Origin: Streptomyces fumigatiscleroticus
GTDB lineage: Bacteria > Actinomycetota > Actinomycetes > Streptomycetales > Streptomycetaceae
Assembly (NCBI RefSeq): GCF_014647975.1
Contig: NZ_BMQF01000013.1
Coordinates: forward strand, 117,297-181,296
Length of the DNA stretch: 64,000 bases
Direction: 5' to 3'
Shown: piece by piece, positions 16,672-25,586 of the stretch
How positions within the stretch are numbered: position 1 is the first letter of the stretch
How the letters are laid out: the number at the start of each line of letters is the position of its first letter
The notes under the pieces: model-generated
Told to the model about the DNA's origin: nothing
The model's input: the letters and a program-made list of their open reading frames with translations, nothing else
Databases searched by the model: none
Made by a program: the position numbers and the translations under genes

Positions 16672-18801
16672 TCATGACGTGCCGGGGAGACGGTCCAGCG
16701 TGCTGCCCAGGACGGGGGCGAGGGCCTCGGCGTAGGCCTCGGAGAGATGGCTCTCGTCGCGGTAGACGGCGATGTTGCCGACGACGACGGGGCAGACGCC
16801 GGTGCGGGCTGCGCAGAGCCAGGGCGTGGGGTCGACGACCGGGACGCCGGTCGCGGCGGCGGCGTCCCGGAGCGCGGTGTGGCGGGTGGCGTCGCGGACG
16901 GCGTCCGGCAGGCGGTTGGCGCAGGCGTGCAGCCGGAGGGAGTTGTCGGCCGCGCAGTCGACCGGGTCGCCCTTGGGCCACGGGGTGTCCTGGAGGGCGG
17001 CGACCCGGGCGCCGGAGGCGGCCAGTTTCCGGAAGGTGTCCTCGAAGCCGGTGGTCCACTGCCGGCGGACGTCGGCGGCGGGGTCGACGGGGTCGCCCGC
17101 GTCCGAGGAGGAGACGAGGACCAGGTCCGGGCGGAGGGCGTTGATCCGCGTGACGGTACGGGCGCGCCAGGTGTCGCAGGCCGCGTACGGCCGGCCGGAG
17201 CGGCTGATGGTCACGTCGGCGGCCTTGCAGGAGGCCTTCGTCAGCGAGACCAGCTTCCAGCCGCGCGTGGTCGCCAGCCGTTCCAGGGCCGGGAACCACT
17301 GGGCCGCGTGGGAGTCGCCGAAGAGCACGACGGTCCGCGAGGACGTGCGGTCGCCGTAGACACAGGACGGTGACCGGGTGCTGTCGTAGTCGATGTGGCA
17401 GCCGTCCCGGTAGACCGCGGAGCGGGCGGACCTCACCTCTCGCAGCGGCGGGGCGAGGTTGCCCGGCAGCCGGGCCGGGGCCGCGGCCAGCAGCTCGGCC
17501 AGCCGGGTCCGCGCATCCGGCGCGGCGGCCACCTCCTTCTCCGTGGCGGGCGCGGGGCCGCCGGTCTCGATGGCCGGCGGCACCGCCGCCGCGGTCAGCG
17601 ACAGCGCCGTGGTCACCGCCGACAGTCCGGCCCCGAGCGCCAGGGCCCGGCGGGGCCGCCCGCGCAGCGCCCGGTGGAAGCGGACCGGGTTCTCCACCAG
17701 GCGCAGCGTCAGCCAGGCCGGGCCCAGCGCCACCGCGCACAGCACGAGCGCGAGCGGCACCCCGGCGGTGCCGTCCGTGTCACCCAGCGCCGCCGGGGCG
17801 ACGACCAGCAGCGGCCAGTGCCACAGGTACCAGCCGTACGACAGCCCGCCCAGCCACACCAGGGGACGCTGCCCGAGCAGCCGGCCGGCGCCGTACCCGG
17901 CGGGCGCGCAGCCGCCGGCCAGCACCAGCACGGTGCCGAGGACCGGCAGCAGGGCGTGGTGGCCGGGGTAAGGAGTCGTGTCGTCGTAGCAGACCGCGGC
18001 CAGCGCGATGCAGGCCAGGCCGAGCCAGGTCAGCGGGCCCGCGACGACGGCGGGCAGCCGCTGGAGCCGGGCCGCGCCCGCCGCGAGCAGGGCACCGGCG
18101 CCCGGTTCCCAGGCCCGGGCGGGGGAGCCGAAGTACGCCCAGGGCGCCGACGAGGCCGTCGTGGCGACGCCGATCGCGAACGATGCCAGGCACAGCAGCC
18201 CGAGCGGCACCGCGACGAGCCGGCGCCGGCCCTGGGCGACGCGCAGGGCGACCAGCAGGAGCAGCGGCCACACCAGGTAGAACTGCTCCTCCACGGCGAG
18301 CGACCAGAAGTGCTGGAAGGGGGAGGGCGGGCTGTTCTGGGCGAGATAGTCCGTACCGGCCGCCGCCAGCCGGAAGTTGACCGCGTACAGCGCACTGGCG
18401 AGGGCGTCGCCCGCGTGCTCGGCGAGTCGCGCCTTGGACAGAAACAGCCACGACCCGGCCAGTGTCACCGCGATGACCAGGGACGAGGCGGGCAGCAGCC
18501 GCAGGGCCCGGCGGGCGTAGAAGGCCTGGAGCGATATCCGGCCGGTGGTGGCGAGTTCGCGCAGCAGCAGGGAGGTGATGAGGAAGCCGGAGATCACGAA
18601 GAAGACGTCGACCCCGGCATAACCGCCGGCGACCTGCGTCACGCCCGCGTGGGAGAGCACCACGAGCCCGACGGCCACCGCGCGCAGGCCCTGGATGTCC
18701 AGGCGTGAGGAGTGGCCGGCGTGTGCTGCCGGTCCACTGCGCGGCGCGGCCGTACCGCCCGCTGACGTGGTCGGGACCTCGGCGGGGGCGGTGGTCGGCA
18801 T
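16672..18801 (-). CDS. Membrane acyltransferase (AT3) with C-terminal SGNH hydrolase domain
   Basis: This 709-residue OafA/YrhL-type protein starts with a variable cytosolic tail, then RLDIQGLRAVAVGLVVLSH, the hallmark of acyltransferase-3 proteins. It has about ten membrane helices to residue 430 and the motif GYAGVDVFFVISGFLI. The C-terminal extracytoplasmic domain has GDSHAAQW (nucleophile Ser) and DESHLSEAY (catalytic Asp/His). It should O-acylate a cell-surface glycan. ATG at 18801 has AAGGAG 9-10 nt upstream; an earlier start at 18834 has no ribosome site. Confidence 0.9.
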   Translation of the reverse strand: MPTTAPAEVPTTSAGGTAAPRSGPAAHAGHSSRLDIQGLRAVAVGLVVLSHAGVTQVAGGYAGVDVFFVISGFLITSLLLRELATTGRISLQAFYARRALRLLPASSLVIAVTLAGSWLFLSKARLAEHAGDALASALYAVNFRLAAAGTDYLAQNSPPSPFQHFWSLAVEEQFYLVWPLLLLVALRVAQGRRRLVAVPLGLLCLASFAIGVATTASSAPWAYFGSPARAWEPGAGALLAAGAARLQRLPAVVAGPLTWLGLACIALAAVCYDDTTPYPGHHALLPVLGTVLVLAGGCAPAGYGAGRLLGQRPLVWLGGLSYGWYLWHWPLLVVAPAALGDTDGTAGVPLALVLCAVALGPAWLTLRLVENPVRFHRALRGRPRRALALGAGLSAVTTALSLTAAAVPPAIETGGPAPATEKEVAAAPDARTRLAELLAAAPARLPGNLAPPLREVRSARSAVYRDGCHIDYDSTRSPSCVYGDRTSSRTVVLFGDSHAAQWFPALERLATTRGWKLVSLTKASCKAADVTISRSGRPYAACDTWRARTVTRINALRPDLVLVSSSDAGDPVDPAADVRRQWTTGFEDTFRKLAASGARVAALQDTPWPKGDPVDCAADNSLRLHACANRLPDAVRDATRHTALRDAAAATGVPVVDPTPWLCAARTGVCPVVVGNIAVYRDESHLSEAYAEALAPVLGSTLDRLPGTS

Positions 18802-19015
18802 CGGGGTCGACTCCTTGCGGGGACCGGTGGGCAACGACTCCTCACTGTCCGGTCGCCGGCCGTGGTCCAGGTGAGCGTCAGCTCAATCCCGCGCGAACTT
18901 TCGCTGCTCACTCGTATGCCGCCAACCGCGCACCGCGAGCCGACCGGGGAACGGGCGGGGCGACCGGTCGGACGAGGTCACCGGGGCTGTCGGTGCCGTG
19001 TGCGACCCTGAAGGC

Positions 19016-19579
19016 ATGAACCACGCCCAGCTGACCGCCCTGGGCCGCGCCCTGCGTCTCCTCGGTGAGCACGGCGAGGCCCTGACCGCCGACACCCCGG
19101 ACACCAGGCTGCACGAGGTGAAGGCGGACCTGCGACGCGCGCTGGATCTGCTGGAGGACAGCGTCACCACGGCCGCGCCGAGCACCCGCTGCCCGGAGCA
19201 CCCGAACGGCCCGGTCGACACCTCGGCGCCCGACCTGTGCCTGCTCTGCGAGACCCGCCGCCGGGCCGCCCGCCGCTCCGAGTACAACGGCGGCCCCGCC
19301 CAGCCCCGGCCCGCCGAGCGCGCCCCGTCGCGGTACGGGACGCGCGGCGACCGCCCCCAGCCCCAGCAGCGCTGGCTGCCGGAGGCGTGGAACGGCCGGG
19401 AGTGGGAGCTGTGCGGCACCCCGCGCCGGGACCGCCGCGAGGCCGAGCTCTATATCACCGCCCAGCTCAGAGGCGCCCGCCCGGCCATGGCGTACCGCCT
19501 GGTCCACGAGTTCACCGACTACGAGGTGCTGCGGGTCTGGGGCACGCCGCTGCGCAGGGACATCGAGCCGATGAGCTAG
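19016..19579 (+). CDS. Hypothetical protein with a Cys pair motif
   Basis: The 187-residue protein has an N-terminal helix pair (LTALGRALRLLGEHGEAL, then VKADLRRALDLLEDSV), a middle CPEHPNG...CLLCETRR that could bind zinc, a disordered Arg/Pro linker, and a C-terminal alpha/beta segment ending ELYITAQLRG...YEVLRVWGTP. I do not recognise the family. The stop codon lies inside the inverted repeat shared with the convergent esterase. Confidence 0.75.
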   Translation: MNHAQLTALGRALRLLGEHGEALTADTPDTRLHEVKADLRRALDLLEDSVTTAAPSTRCPEHPNGPVDTSAPDLCLLCETRRRAARRSEYNGGPAQPRPAERAPSRYGTRGDRPQPQQRWLPEAWNGREWELCGTPRRDRREAELYITAQLRGARPAMAYRLVHEFTDYEVLRVWGTPLRRDIEPMS

Positions 19580-19640
19580 TGCCCCGGCAGGCAACGTTCG
19601 CCCGTCAAGGAGCGGCGTCCGGTGCCTGTTGGGGCACTAG
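19576..19640. terminator. Inverted repeat spanning both stop codons of convergent genes
   Basis: CTAGTGCCCCGGCAGGCA (19576-19593) pairs with TGCCTGTTGGGGCACTAG (19623-19640), 16 of 18 positions, over a 29-base loop. Both stop codons (19577-19579 and 19637-19639) are inside the stem. It is probably a bidirectional terminator; the long spacer also allows a MITE origin. Confidence 0.65.
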
Positions 19641-21169
19641 TCGCCCGCTCCCAGCAGGGGCAGCGCGGCGAACTCGTGCCCTTCCCACAGACGCCGGGAG
19701 GTCTCCTCCGGGTAGGGGGCGACGACGGGCTCGGCGTCCAGGACCTGCACCAGCCGCCGTTCGGTGTCGTACGCGGGCCAGCCCGGCTCGCCCGTCGTCG
19801 CGAACGCCGTCCAGGAGGCGCGGAAACGGGACGACAGCGCCAGGGCCTCGGGCCCCGGCCGAGCCCCGCCGAAGAACAGCTGGCCGAGGTCGGCGCCGAA
19901 GGTGCCGAAGAGCAGCGGCAGGTCCAGCGCGTGGCAGGCGCCGAGGGAGCCGCCGTCGAACGGGGCCGGCCAGGTCAGCTCGTAGACATGGGCCCGGCCG
20001 CCGCCGGCGATCTGCGCCTCGGCCAGCGCCAGGGTGGGCATGCTGAACAGCCAGTCGGTCTGGACGCGCTCGTGCAGCTCGCCGGGCGAGGCGTCCGGGA
20101 AGGCGGCCCGGTAGGCCCGCTCCCCGTCCGCGCCCGGGGCATACATGCGCAGGGTCGCCGTCGCCTGCTCCTGCGACGCCTGGCCGAGCCGTCCGGCCAT
20201 GGCGGTGAACAGGCGGAACTCGTCCCGGTTGTGGCCGGTGACGAGCTCGACACCGCGCGCGGACCCGGCGGCCAGGGCCTGCCAGGGGGTCATGGGCAGT
20301 ACGTCCCCGTCGACGACCGGCGCGAAGGGGGTCCGGGTGGGCGCGGCCTGCCCCCAGCGGTCGAGGTACTGGAGCATCTTGGCGCCGAGCGCCTCACCGG
20401 CCGCGGGCAGCTCGCGCGGGTCGACGGTGGCGAGGTCGGCGGCCGTGGGGCGGCGGCCCGCCTCGGCGGCGAGCGCGGCGGCCATGTCCCGGGCCAGCTC
20501 GTCGGAGAAGAACGTGCCGGGCACGCTCTGCGCGATCGCCCGCCCGAACAGCCCGGCGGCCCTCGGCATGGCCAGCAGCGCGGCGACCGATCCGGCGCCC
20601 GCCGACTCGCCGAAGACGGTGACCAGGCCGGGGTCGCCGCCGAACGCCGTGATGTTGTCCCGTACCCACTCCAGCGCCGCCACCTGGTCGAGCAGACCGC
20701 GGTTGGCGGGCGCGCCCTCGATCCGGGCGAACCCCTCGATGCCGAGCCGGTAGTTGAGGGTGACCACGACCAGGTCCCCCTCGCGCGCCAGGTGCCGGGC
20801 GTCGTAGCCGGGGCTGCCGGAGTGGCCGAACTTGTAGGAGCCGCCGTGGATCCACACCATCACCGGGCGCCGCGCGGCCGGATCGGCTTCGGGCGTCCAG
20901 ACGTTGACCGTCAGCCAGTCGTCTCCCGCCGGCAGGGACCGCAGCACCTCGCGGCCCGCCATGCCCGCCTCCTGCGGGGCCGGCGGGCCGAAGGCGTACG
21001 CGTCCCGGGTGCCGTCCCAGGCACGGACCGGACGCGGTGCCGCGAACCGTGCCTCGCCCACCGGCGGCTCGGCGAACGGTATGCCGCGGAAGACGGCCAG
21101 GCCGTCCTCGCGCCGCCCGCGCACCGCTCCGGCGGCGGTGCGCACCACGGGCTGCTCGGTCTCCGTCAT
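19637..21169 (-). CDS. Carboxylesterase, type B family
   Basis: The 510-residue alpha/beta hydrolase has the type B features VFRGIPFAEPP, an oxyanion loop WIHGGSYKFG, and the nucleophile elbow VFGESAGAGS (Ser near residue 190). GHNRDEFRLF carries the acid side and a conserved GACHALDLPLLFG the His. No signal peptide is visible, so it is cytosolic, like the PnbA group. GTGAGGAG precedes ATG at 21169. The substrate is unknown. Confidence 0.92.
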   Translation of the reverse strand: MTETEQPVVRTAAGAVRGRREDGLAVFRGIPFAEPPVGEARFAAPRPVRAWDGTRDAYAFGPPAPQEAGMAGREVLRSLPAGDDWLTVNVWTPEADPAARRPVMVWIHGGSYKFGHSGSPGYDARHLAREGDLVVVTLNYRLGIEGFARIEGAPANRGLLDQVAALEWVRDNITAFGGDPGLVTVFGESAGAGSVAALLAMPRAAGLFGRAIAQSVPGTFFSDELARDMAAALAAEAGRRPTAADLATVDPRELPAAGEALGAKMLQYLDRWGQAAPTRTPFAPVVDGDVLPMTPWQALAAGSARGVELVTGHNRDEFRLFTAMAGRLGQASQEQATATLRMYAPGADGERAYRAAFPDASPGELHERVQTDWLFSMPTLALAEAQIAGGGRAHVYELTWPAPFDGGSLGACHALDLPLLFGTFGADLGQLFFGGARPGPEALALSSRFRASWTAFATTGEPGWPAYDTERRLVQVLDAEPVVAPYPEETSRRLWEGHEFAALPLLGAGD

Positions 21170-21248
21170 CGATCACTCCTCACGTCACGCCACTGGACGT
21201 ACGGCAGTTGGTGATCTCATGGACCCTACGCCGTGGTGCGCGCCCGGC

Positions 21249-22385
21249 TCAGCTCAGGGTCTTCAGCGACGCGGCGTCGTACGGTGCCAGCTCGCCGACC
21301 CGTCCGGACAGCACCTTCTCGGCCCACTGCGGGTCCTGGAGCAGCGCCCGGCCGACGGCCACCAGGTCGAACTCGTCCCGCTCGAACCGGTCGAGGAGGT
21401 TGTCGAGGCTGCCCAGCTCGGCGCCCTTGCCCTGGAAGGCGTTGAGGAAGTCCCCGCCGTCCAGACCGACCGAGCCGACCGTGATGGCGGTCTTCCCGGT
21501 CAGCTTCTTCGTCCAGCCCGCGAGGTTGAGGTCGGAGCCCTCGAACTCGGGCAGCCAGTACCGGCGCGTCGAGGCGTGGAAGGCGTCCACACCGGCCGCC
21601 GCGAGCGGGGCGAGGATCGCCTCCAGCTCCTCGGGGGTCTCGGCGAGACGGGCGTCGTAGTTGTCGGACTTCCACTGCGAGTAGCGGAAGATCACCGGGA
21701 ACTCGGGCGAGACGGCCGCGCGGACGGCGGCGACGACCTCGGCGGCGAACCGGGTACGGGCCACCGCGTCACCGCCGTAGGCGTCGGTACGGCGGTTGGT
21801 GCCGGCCCACAGGAACTGGTCGATGAGGTAGCCGTGGGCGCCGTGCAGCTCCACGCCGTCGAAGCCGATGCGCTCGGCGTCGGCGGCGGCCTTGGCGAAC
21901 GCGGCGATCACGTCGTCCACGTCCTGCTGCGTCATGGCCTTGCCGGTGCCCTCGGTGCCGTCGAGACGGATGCCGGAGGGGCCGATGGCCGGGGCCTCGG
22001 GGAAGGGCCCGTTGCCCTGCTCGCGCACCATGCCGACGTGCCACAGCTGCGGCACGATGGTGCCGCCCGCCGCGTGCACCGCCTCGGCGACCTTCGCCCA
22101 CCCCGCCAGCTGCTCCTCACCGTGGAACCGCGGCACCCGGTCGCTCAGCCCGGCCGTCTCGTGACCGACGTACGTCCCCTCCGTGACGATCAGCCCGACC
22201 CCGGCGGCGGCACGCCGCGAGTAGTACGACACCACGTCCTCGCCGGGAACGCCGCCCGGGGAGAACATGCGGGTCATCGGCGCCATGGCGATGCGGTTCG
22301 GCACGGTCAGGCCGTTGATCGTCACGGGCCGGGAGAGGATCTCGGCGGCTCGGGAGGCGGCGGCCTCGGGGGCGGGGGTGGTCAT
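21249..22385 (-). CDS. Alkene reductase, NADH:flavin oxidoreductase / old yellow enzyme family
   Basis: The 378-residue FMN TIM barrel has PNRIAMAPMTRM near the N-terminus, QLWHVGMV, the substrate-binding GVELHGAHGYLIDQF, and FDLVAVGRALLQDP for the flavin phosphate. The family reduces activated C=C bonds with NAD(P)H. ATG at 22385 follows AAGGAG. A palindrome-rich promoter lies just upstream, so it is likely controlled by a dedicated repressor encoded elsewhere. Confidence 0.92.
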   Translation of the reverse strand: MTTPAPEAAASRAAEILSRPVTINGLTVPNRIAMAPMTRMFSPGGVPGEDVVSYYSRRAAAGVGLIVTEGTYVGHETAGLSDRVPRFHGEEQLAGWAKVAEAVHAAGGTIVPQLWHVGMVREQGNGPFPEAPAIGPSGIRLDGTEGTGKAMTQQDVDDVIAAFAKAAADAERIGFDGVELHGAHGYLIDQFLWAGTNRRTDAYGGDAVARTRFAAEVVAAVRAAVSPEFPVIFRYSQWKSDNYDARLAETPEELEAILAPLAAAGVDAFHASTRRYWLPEFEGSDLNLAGWTKKLTGKTAITVGSVGLDGGDFLNAFQGKGAELGSLDNLLDRFERDEFDLVAVGRALLQDPQWAEKVLSGRVGELAPYDAASLKTLS

Positions 22386-22418
22386 GGAGGCTCCTTGGGG
22401 AGGACCAGTACTGACGTT

Positions 22419-22436
22419 ATGTGCACGTGCATGCAT
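22419..22436. promoter_or_regulatory. Palindrome in the alkene reductase promoter
   Basis: TGCACGTGCA (22422-22431) is a perfect 10-bp palindrome followed by GCATGCAT-like sequence. On the minus strand it falls between TTGCCA (-35-like) and CACATA (-10-like), about 35-50 nt before the gene. It is a candidate operator for an electrophile- or redox-sensing repressor. Confidence 0.4.
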
Positions 22437-22532
22437 CGTGCTGGCAACGTCAACCAGCCGACCCGTGCGCTCATTCCTACGGGCGCGGGAGGCACCCTGT
22501 GATCCACGCCACGCCGCCACCGGCCTGGCGCG

Positions 22533-22784
22533 ATGCCAGGACCCCAGGATCCGGACCCGTCCTCCTCCCCCGCGCCCGGCGCTCCGCACGCCGGAGTGCG
22601 CGGAGTGCGCCACGCCCTCCCGGGGCCTCCGGAGGCACTGCCGGGCGGCATCTGCGGCGCCTGCCGGGGCGAACGCGCCCCAGAGCGCTCCTACGCGCCG
22701 CTGTCCGCTTCGGCGGTCCAAGCCCGCGCCGCCGGGATCCGCGCCGCGATGTCCCGACGACGGCAGAAGAGGACATCCGTATGA
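22533..22784 (+). CDS. Possible small protein with CGAC motif (uncertain)
   Basis: An 83-codon frame with moderate third-position GC (about 80%) encodes a Pro-rich start, then ALPGGICGACRGERAPERSY and a basic end RRRQKRTSV. The region 22437-22914 otherwise shows no gene I can support. The CxxC and basic tail resemble short Streptomyces zinc-ribbon-like proteins, but no ribosome site is clear and the codon bias is weaker than in neighbouring genes. Confidence 0.3.
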   Translation: MPGPQDPDPSSSPAPGAPHAGVRGVRHALPGPPEALPGGICGACRGERAPERSYAPLSASAVQARAAGIRAAMSRRRQKRTSV

Positions 22785-22914
22785 CCGCTCCTACGGCCCG
22801 ACGACGACACCCCGGGGCACCATGGAGGGCAGGAGGCGAGGCCATGGCCCCGTCACCTCGAACACCGAGGAGCTCAAGGAACACGCCGACTGGCGATCCG
22901 CCCCGCAACACGCC

Positions 22915-22956
22915 CGAGGGCGGCACCCCCGGCTCGCGCCAGGAGTGCCGCCCTCG
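22915..22956 (-). terminator. Terminator hairpin downstream of groEL
   Basis: CGAGGGCGGCAC (22915-22926) and GTGCCGCCCTCG (22945-22956) are perfect 12-bp arms with an 18-base loop, 35 bp beyond the groEL stop. There is no U tract, as is usual in Streptomyces. Confidence 0.7.
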
Positions 22957-22990
22957 GTCCGAAGGACGGTCGATCAACCGGAACGGTCGA

Positions 22991-24613
22991 TCAGAAGTCC
23001 ATGTCACCGCCCGGCATGCCGCCGCCGGCCGGCGCGGCGGCCTTCTCCGGCTTGTCGGCGATGACGGCCTCGGTGGTGAGGAACAGCGCGGCGATCGACG
23101 CGGCGTTCTGGAGCGCGGAGCGCGTCACCTTGGCCGGGTCGATGATGCCCTCGGCGATCATGTCCACGTACTCGCCGGTCGCGGCGTTCAGGCCGTGGCC
23201 GACGGTCAGGTTGCGGACCTTCTCCACGACGACGCCGCCCTCGAGACCACCGTTGACGGCGATCTGCTTCAGCGGGGCCTCCAGGGCGAGCTTCACGGCG
23301 TTGGCGCCGGTCGCCTCGTCACCCTCCAGCTCCAGCTTCTCGAAGACCTGCGAGGCCTGGAGCAGGGCCACGCCACCACCGGCGACGATGCCCTCCTCGA
23401 CGGCCGCCTTGGCGTTGCGGACGGCGTCCTCGATGCGGTGCTTGCGCTCCTTGAGCTCCACCTCGGTGGCGGCACCGGCCTTGATGACGGCCACGCCGCC
23501 GGCCAGCTTCGCCAGGCGCTCCTGGAGCTTCTCGCGGTCGTAGTCGGAGTCGCTGTTCTCGATCTCGGCGCGGATCTGGTTCACGCGGCCCGCGACCTGC
23601 TCGGCGGAGCCGGAGCCGTCGACGATGGTGGTCTCGTCCTTGGTGATGACGACCTTGCGGGCGCGGCCCAGGAGGTCCAGGGTCGCGTTCTCCAGCTTGA
23701 GGCCGACCTCCTCGGAGATGACCTCGCCGCCGGTGAGGATGGCGATGTCGCCGAGCATGGCCTTGCGGCGGTCGCCGAAGCCCGGGGCCTTGACGGCGAC
23801 GGACTTGAAGGTGCCGCGGATCTTGTTGACGACCAGGGTCGACAGGGCCTCGCCCTCGACGTCCTCGGCGATGATCAGCAGCGGCTTGCCCGACTGCATG
23901 ACCTTCTCCAGGAGCGGGAGCAGGTCCTTGACGTTGGAGATCTTGGAGTTGGCGATCAGGATGTACGGGTCGTCGAGGACGGCCTCCATACGCTCCATGT
24001 CGGTGGCGAAGTACGCCGAGATGTAGCCCTTGTCGAAGCGCATACCCTCGGTGAGCTCCAGCTCCAGACCGAAGGTCTGGGACTCCTCGACGGTGATGAC
24101 GCCTTCCTTGCCGACCTTGTCCATGGCCTCGGCGATCAGCTCGCCGATCTGGGTGTCGGCGGCGGAGATGGAGGCCGTGGAGGCGATCTGCTCCTTGGTC
24201 TCGACATCCTTCGCCTGCTCCAGCAGGGCGGCGGAGACGGCCTCGACGGCCTTCTCGATACCGCGCTTCAGAGCCATCGGGTTGGCACCGGCGGCGACGT
24301 TGCGCAGGCCTTCCTTGACCAGCGCCTGGGCCAGGACCGTAGCGGTCGTCGTACCGTCACCGGCGACGTCGTCCGTCTTCTTCGCTACTTCCTTGACCAG
24401 CTCGGCGCCGATCTTCTCGTACGGGTCCTCGAGCTCGATCTCCTTGGCGATGGAGACACCGTCGTTGGTGATCGTGGGGGCGCCCCACTTCTTCTCGAGG
24501 ACGACGTTGCGGCCCTTGGGGCCGAGGGTCACCTTTACGGCGTCCGCGAGCTGGTTCATGCCGCGCTCGAGGCCGCGCCGTGCCTCCTCGTCGAACGCGA
24601 TGATCTTGGCCAT
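22991..24613 (-). CDS. groEL: 60 kDa chaperonin GroEL
   Basis: The 540-residue protein is a full-length GroEL: MAKIIAFDEEARRG start, VTLGPKGRNVVLEKKWG, GDGTTTATVLAQ (ATP site), and a C-terminal GGMPGGDMDF tail. No groES is adjacent, so this is the solitary actinobacterial groEL2 type. It folds proteins in the cytosol with GroES encoded elsewhere. A CIRCE operator lies over the promoter at 24777-24803, so HrcA control and heat induction are expected. Confidence 0.97.
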   Translation of the reverse strand: MAKIIAFDEEARRGLERGMNQLADAVKVTLGPKGRNVVLEKKWGAPTITNDGVSIAKEIELEDPYEKIGAELVKEVAKKTDDVAGDGTTTATVLAQALVKEGLRNVAAGANPMALKRGIEKAVEAVSAALLEQAKDVETKEQIASTASISAADTQIGELIAEAMDKVGKEGVITVEESQTFGLELELTEGMRFDKGYISAYFATDMERMEAVLDDPYILIANSKISNVKDLLPLLEKVMQSGKPLLIIAEDVEGEALSTLVVNKIRGTFKSVAVKAPGFGDRRKAMLGDIAILTGGEVISEEVGLKLENATLDLLGRARKVVITKDETTIVDGSGSAEQVAGRVNQIRAEIENSDSDYDREKLQERLAKLAGGVAVIKAGAATEVELKERKHRIEDAVRNAKAAVEEGIVAGGGVALLQASQVFEKLELEGDEATGANAVKLALEAPLKQIAVNGGLEGGVVVEKVRNLTVGHGLNAATGEYVDMIAEGIIDPAKVTRSALQNAASIAALFLTTEAVIADKPEKAAAPAGGGMPGGDMDF

Positions 24614-24758
24614 GTGAAGTGGTCCCTCCAGGACTGGGGGTGATTCCTTCGGACCGCGCCCGCGCCCGCGACGGACGGCTCGCCGACCTCGTGGTTCCTT
24701 GCCCCACCCGGCCCGCGGGCCTCACCGACCCGGTCCTTCGTTGTCACTCTCACCTTCA

Positions 24759-24803
24759 GAGTGCTAACGCCAATGATTAGCACTCGCCCCTGCCGAGTGC
24801 AAG
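24759..24803 (-). promoter_or_regulatory. groEL promoter with CIRCE operator and a third half-site
   Basis: TTAGCACTC-N9-GAGTGCAAG (24777-24803) is a CIRCE element, the HrcA binding site, with 7 of 9 bases of the second arm matching. On the minus strand the promoter is TTGCAC (24802-24797), 17 bases, TAATCA (24779-24774), so CIRCE covers the -35 and reaches the -10. A further exact half-site GAGTGCTAA lies at 24759-24767, again 9 bases away but in the outward orientation. Confidence 0.85.
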
Positions 24804-24903
24804 CGCCTCCCGGAGATCGAGTGGAGGCCCGACGGCGCGCGGACGGGGCGCCGGCCGGGCGCGGACGGGGTCACCGGCCGGGTGCGGACGGTCCGGGCAT
24901 GCC

Positions 24904-24937
24904 GAAGGGCCCGCGCCCCGGGAGGCACGAGCCCTTC
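24904..24937 (-). terminator. Hairpin downstream of the cold shock gene
   Basis: GAAGGGC (24904-24910) pairs with GCCCTTC (24931-24937) over a GC-rich loop, 36 bp past the cold shock stop codon. Moderate stem; probable terminator. Confidence 0.5.
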
Positions 24938-24972
24938 AGAGAAGACCGTTCGCTTGCGGTTGGCCGCTGATT

Positions 24973-25176
24973 TCAGGCGGTGACGCGCACCATGTCGGCC
25001 TGCGGGCCCTTCTGGCCCTGCGAGATCTCGAACTCGACCCGCTGGCCCTCTTCCAGGGTGCGGTAGCCGTCCATCTGGATCGCGCTGTAGTGGACGAAAA
25101 CATCCGCACCACCGTCGACCGCGATGAAGCCGTACCCCTTCTCCGCGTTGAACCACTTGACGGTGCCCTGAGCCAT
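24973..25176 (-). CDS. Cold shock protein, CspA type
   Basis: The 67-residue single-domain protein has the two nucleic-acid-binding motifs KGYGFIAV and DVFVHYSAI and the length of classical CspA. ATG at 25176 follows GGGGAG. The promoter at about 25286-25313 predicts a leader of about 100 nt with a strong hairpin, like the regulated leaders of other csp genes. It lies immediately upstream of the groEL promoter region in the same direction but has its own signals. Confidence 0.95.
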   Translation of the reverse strand: MAQGTVKWFNAEKGYGFIAVDGGADVFVHYSAIQMDGYRTLEEGQRVEFEISQGQKGPQADMVRVTA

Positions 25177-25241
25177 GCCTAACTCCCCTATTACTGGCCC
25201 TTGCACAGATCCACACTTCGCGGACCCGGGTCAGACCTCAC

Positions 25242-25313
25242 CCCCCACGGTGGGGGCGTGCGCCGGAACGCGTCGACCGCGGCTGAATGTATCTGTCCAA
25301 CTGCCGTCTGCAA
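25242..25313 (-). promoter_or_regulatory. Cold shock gene promoter and leader hairpin
   Basis: On the minus strand, TTGCAG (25313-25308), 16 bases, TACATT (25291-25286) makes a good promoter. The predicted transcript begins near 25279 and contains CCCCCAC-G-GTGGGGG (25242-25256), a nearly perfect inverted repeat, about 65 nt before the start codon. The rest of 25314-25531 is unusually AT-rich for this genome and shows no gene. Confidence 0.55.
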
Positions 25314-25531
25314 CAGGTCAATCGGACGAGAAATCCGGACGGGCGTGGTCCGAAATGTGCCAAAAATTCACCTGAATTCAGGGCAAGTCGGGCTCCACAA
25401 AGGGCACAAAAGCCGCGAAAAACGCCCACACTTTGGCTACATCTTGACGGGTGAGCGGCAGGAATTCAGGGGCGCCGACCATGGATCGGCAACGCTTTCC
25501 CCAACTGTACCGCGCTCAACCACATTGAATT

Positions 25532-25560
25532 GCCCCCTCCGCTTCTCTCACGGAGGGGGC
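25532..25560 (-). terminator. Strong terminator after the sulfur carrier gene
   Basis: GCCCCCTCCG (25532-25541) and CGGAGGGGGC (25551-25560) are perfect 10-bp arms with a 9-base loop, 27 bp beyond the ThiS/MoaD-like stop codon. It closes the riboswitch-thrC-sulfur carrier unit. Confidence 0.85.
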
Positions 25561-25586
25561 GATTCGACGAACGGCGGGTGACCGGA

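Noticed and set aside
22421..24643. A long rightward open frame over groEL
   Set aside because: Antisense shadow of a clear GroEL gene.
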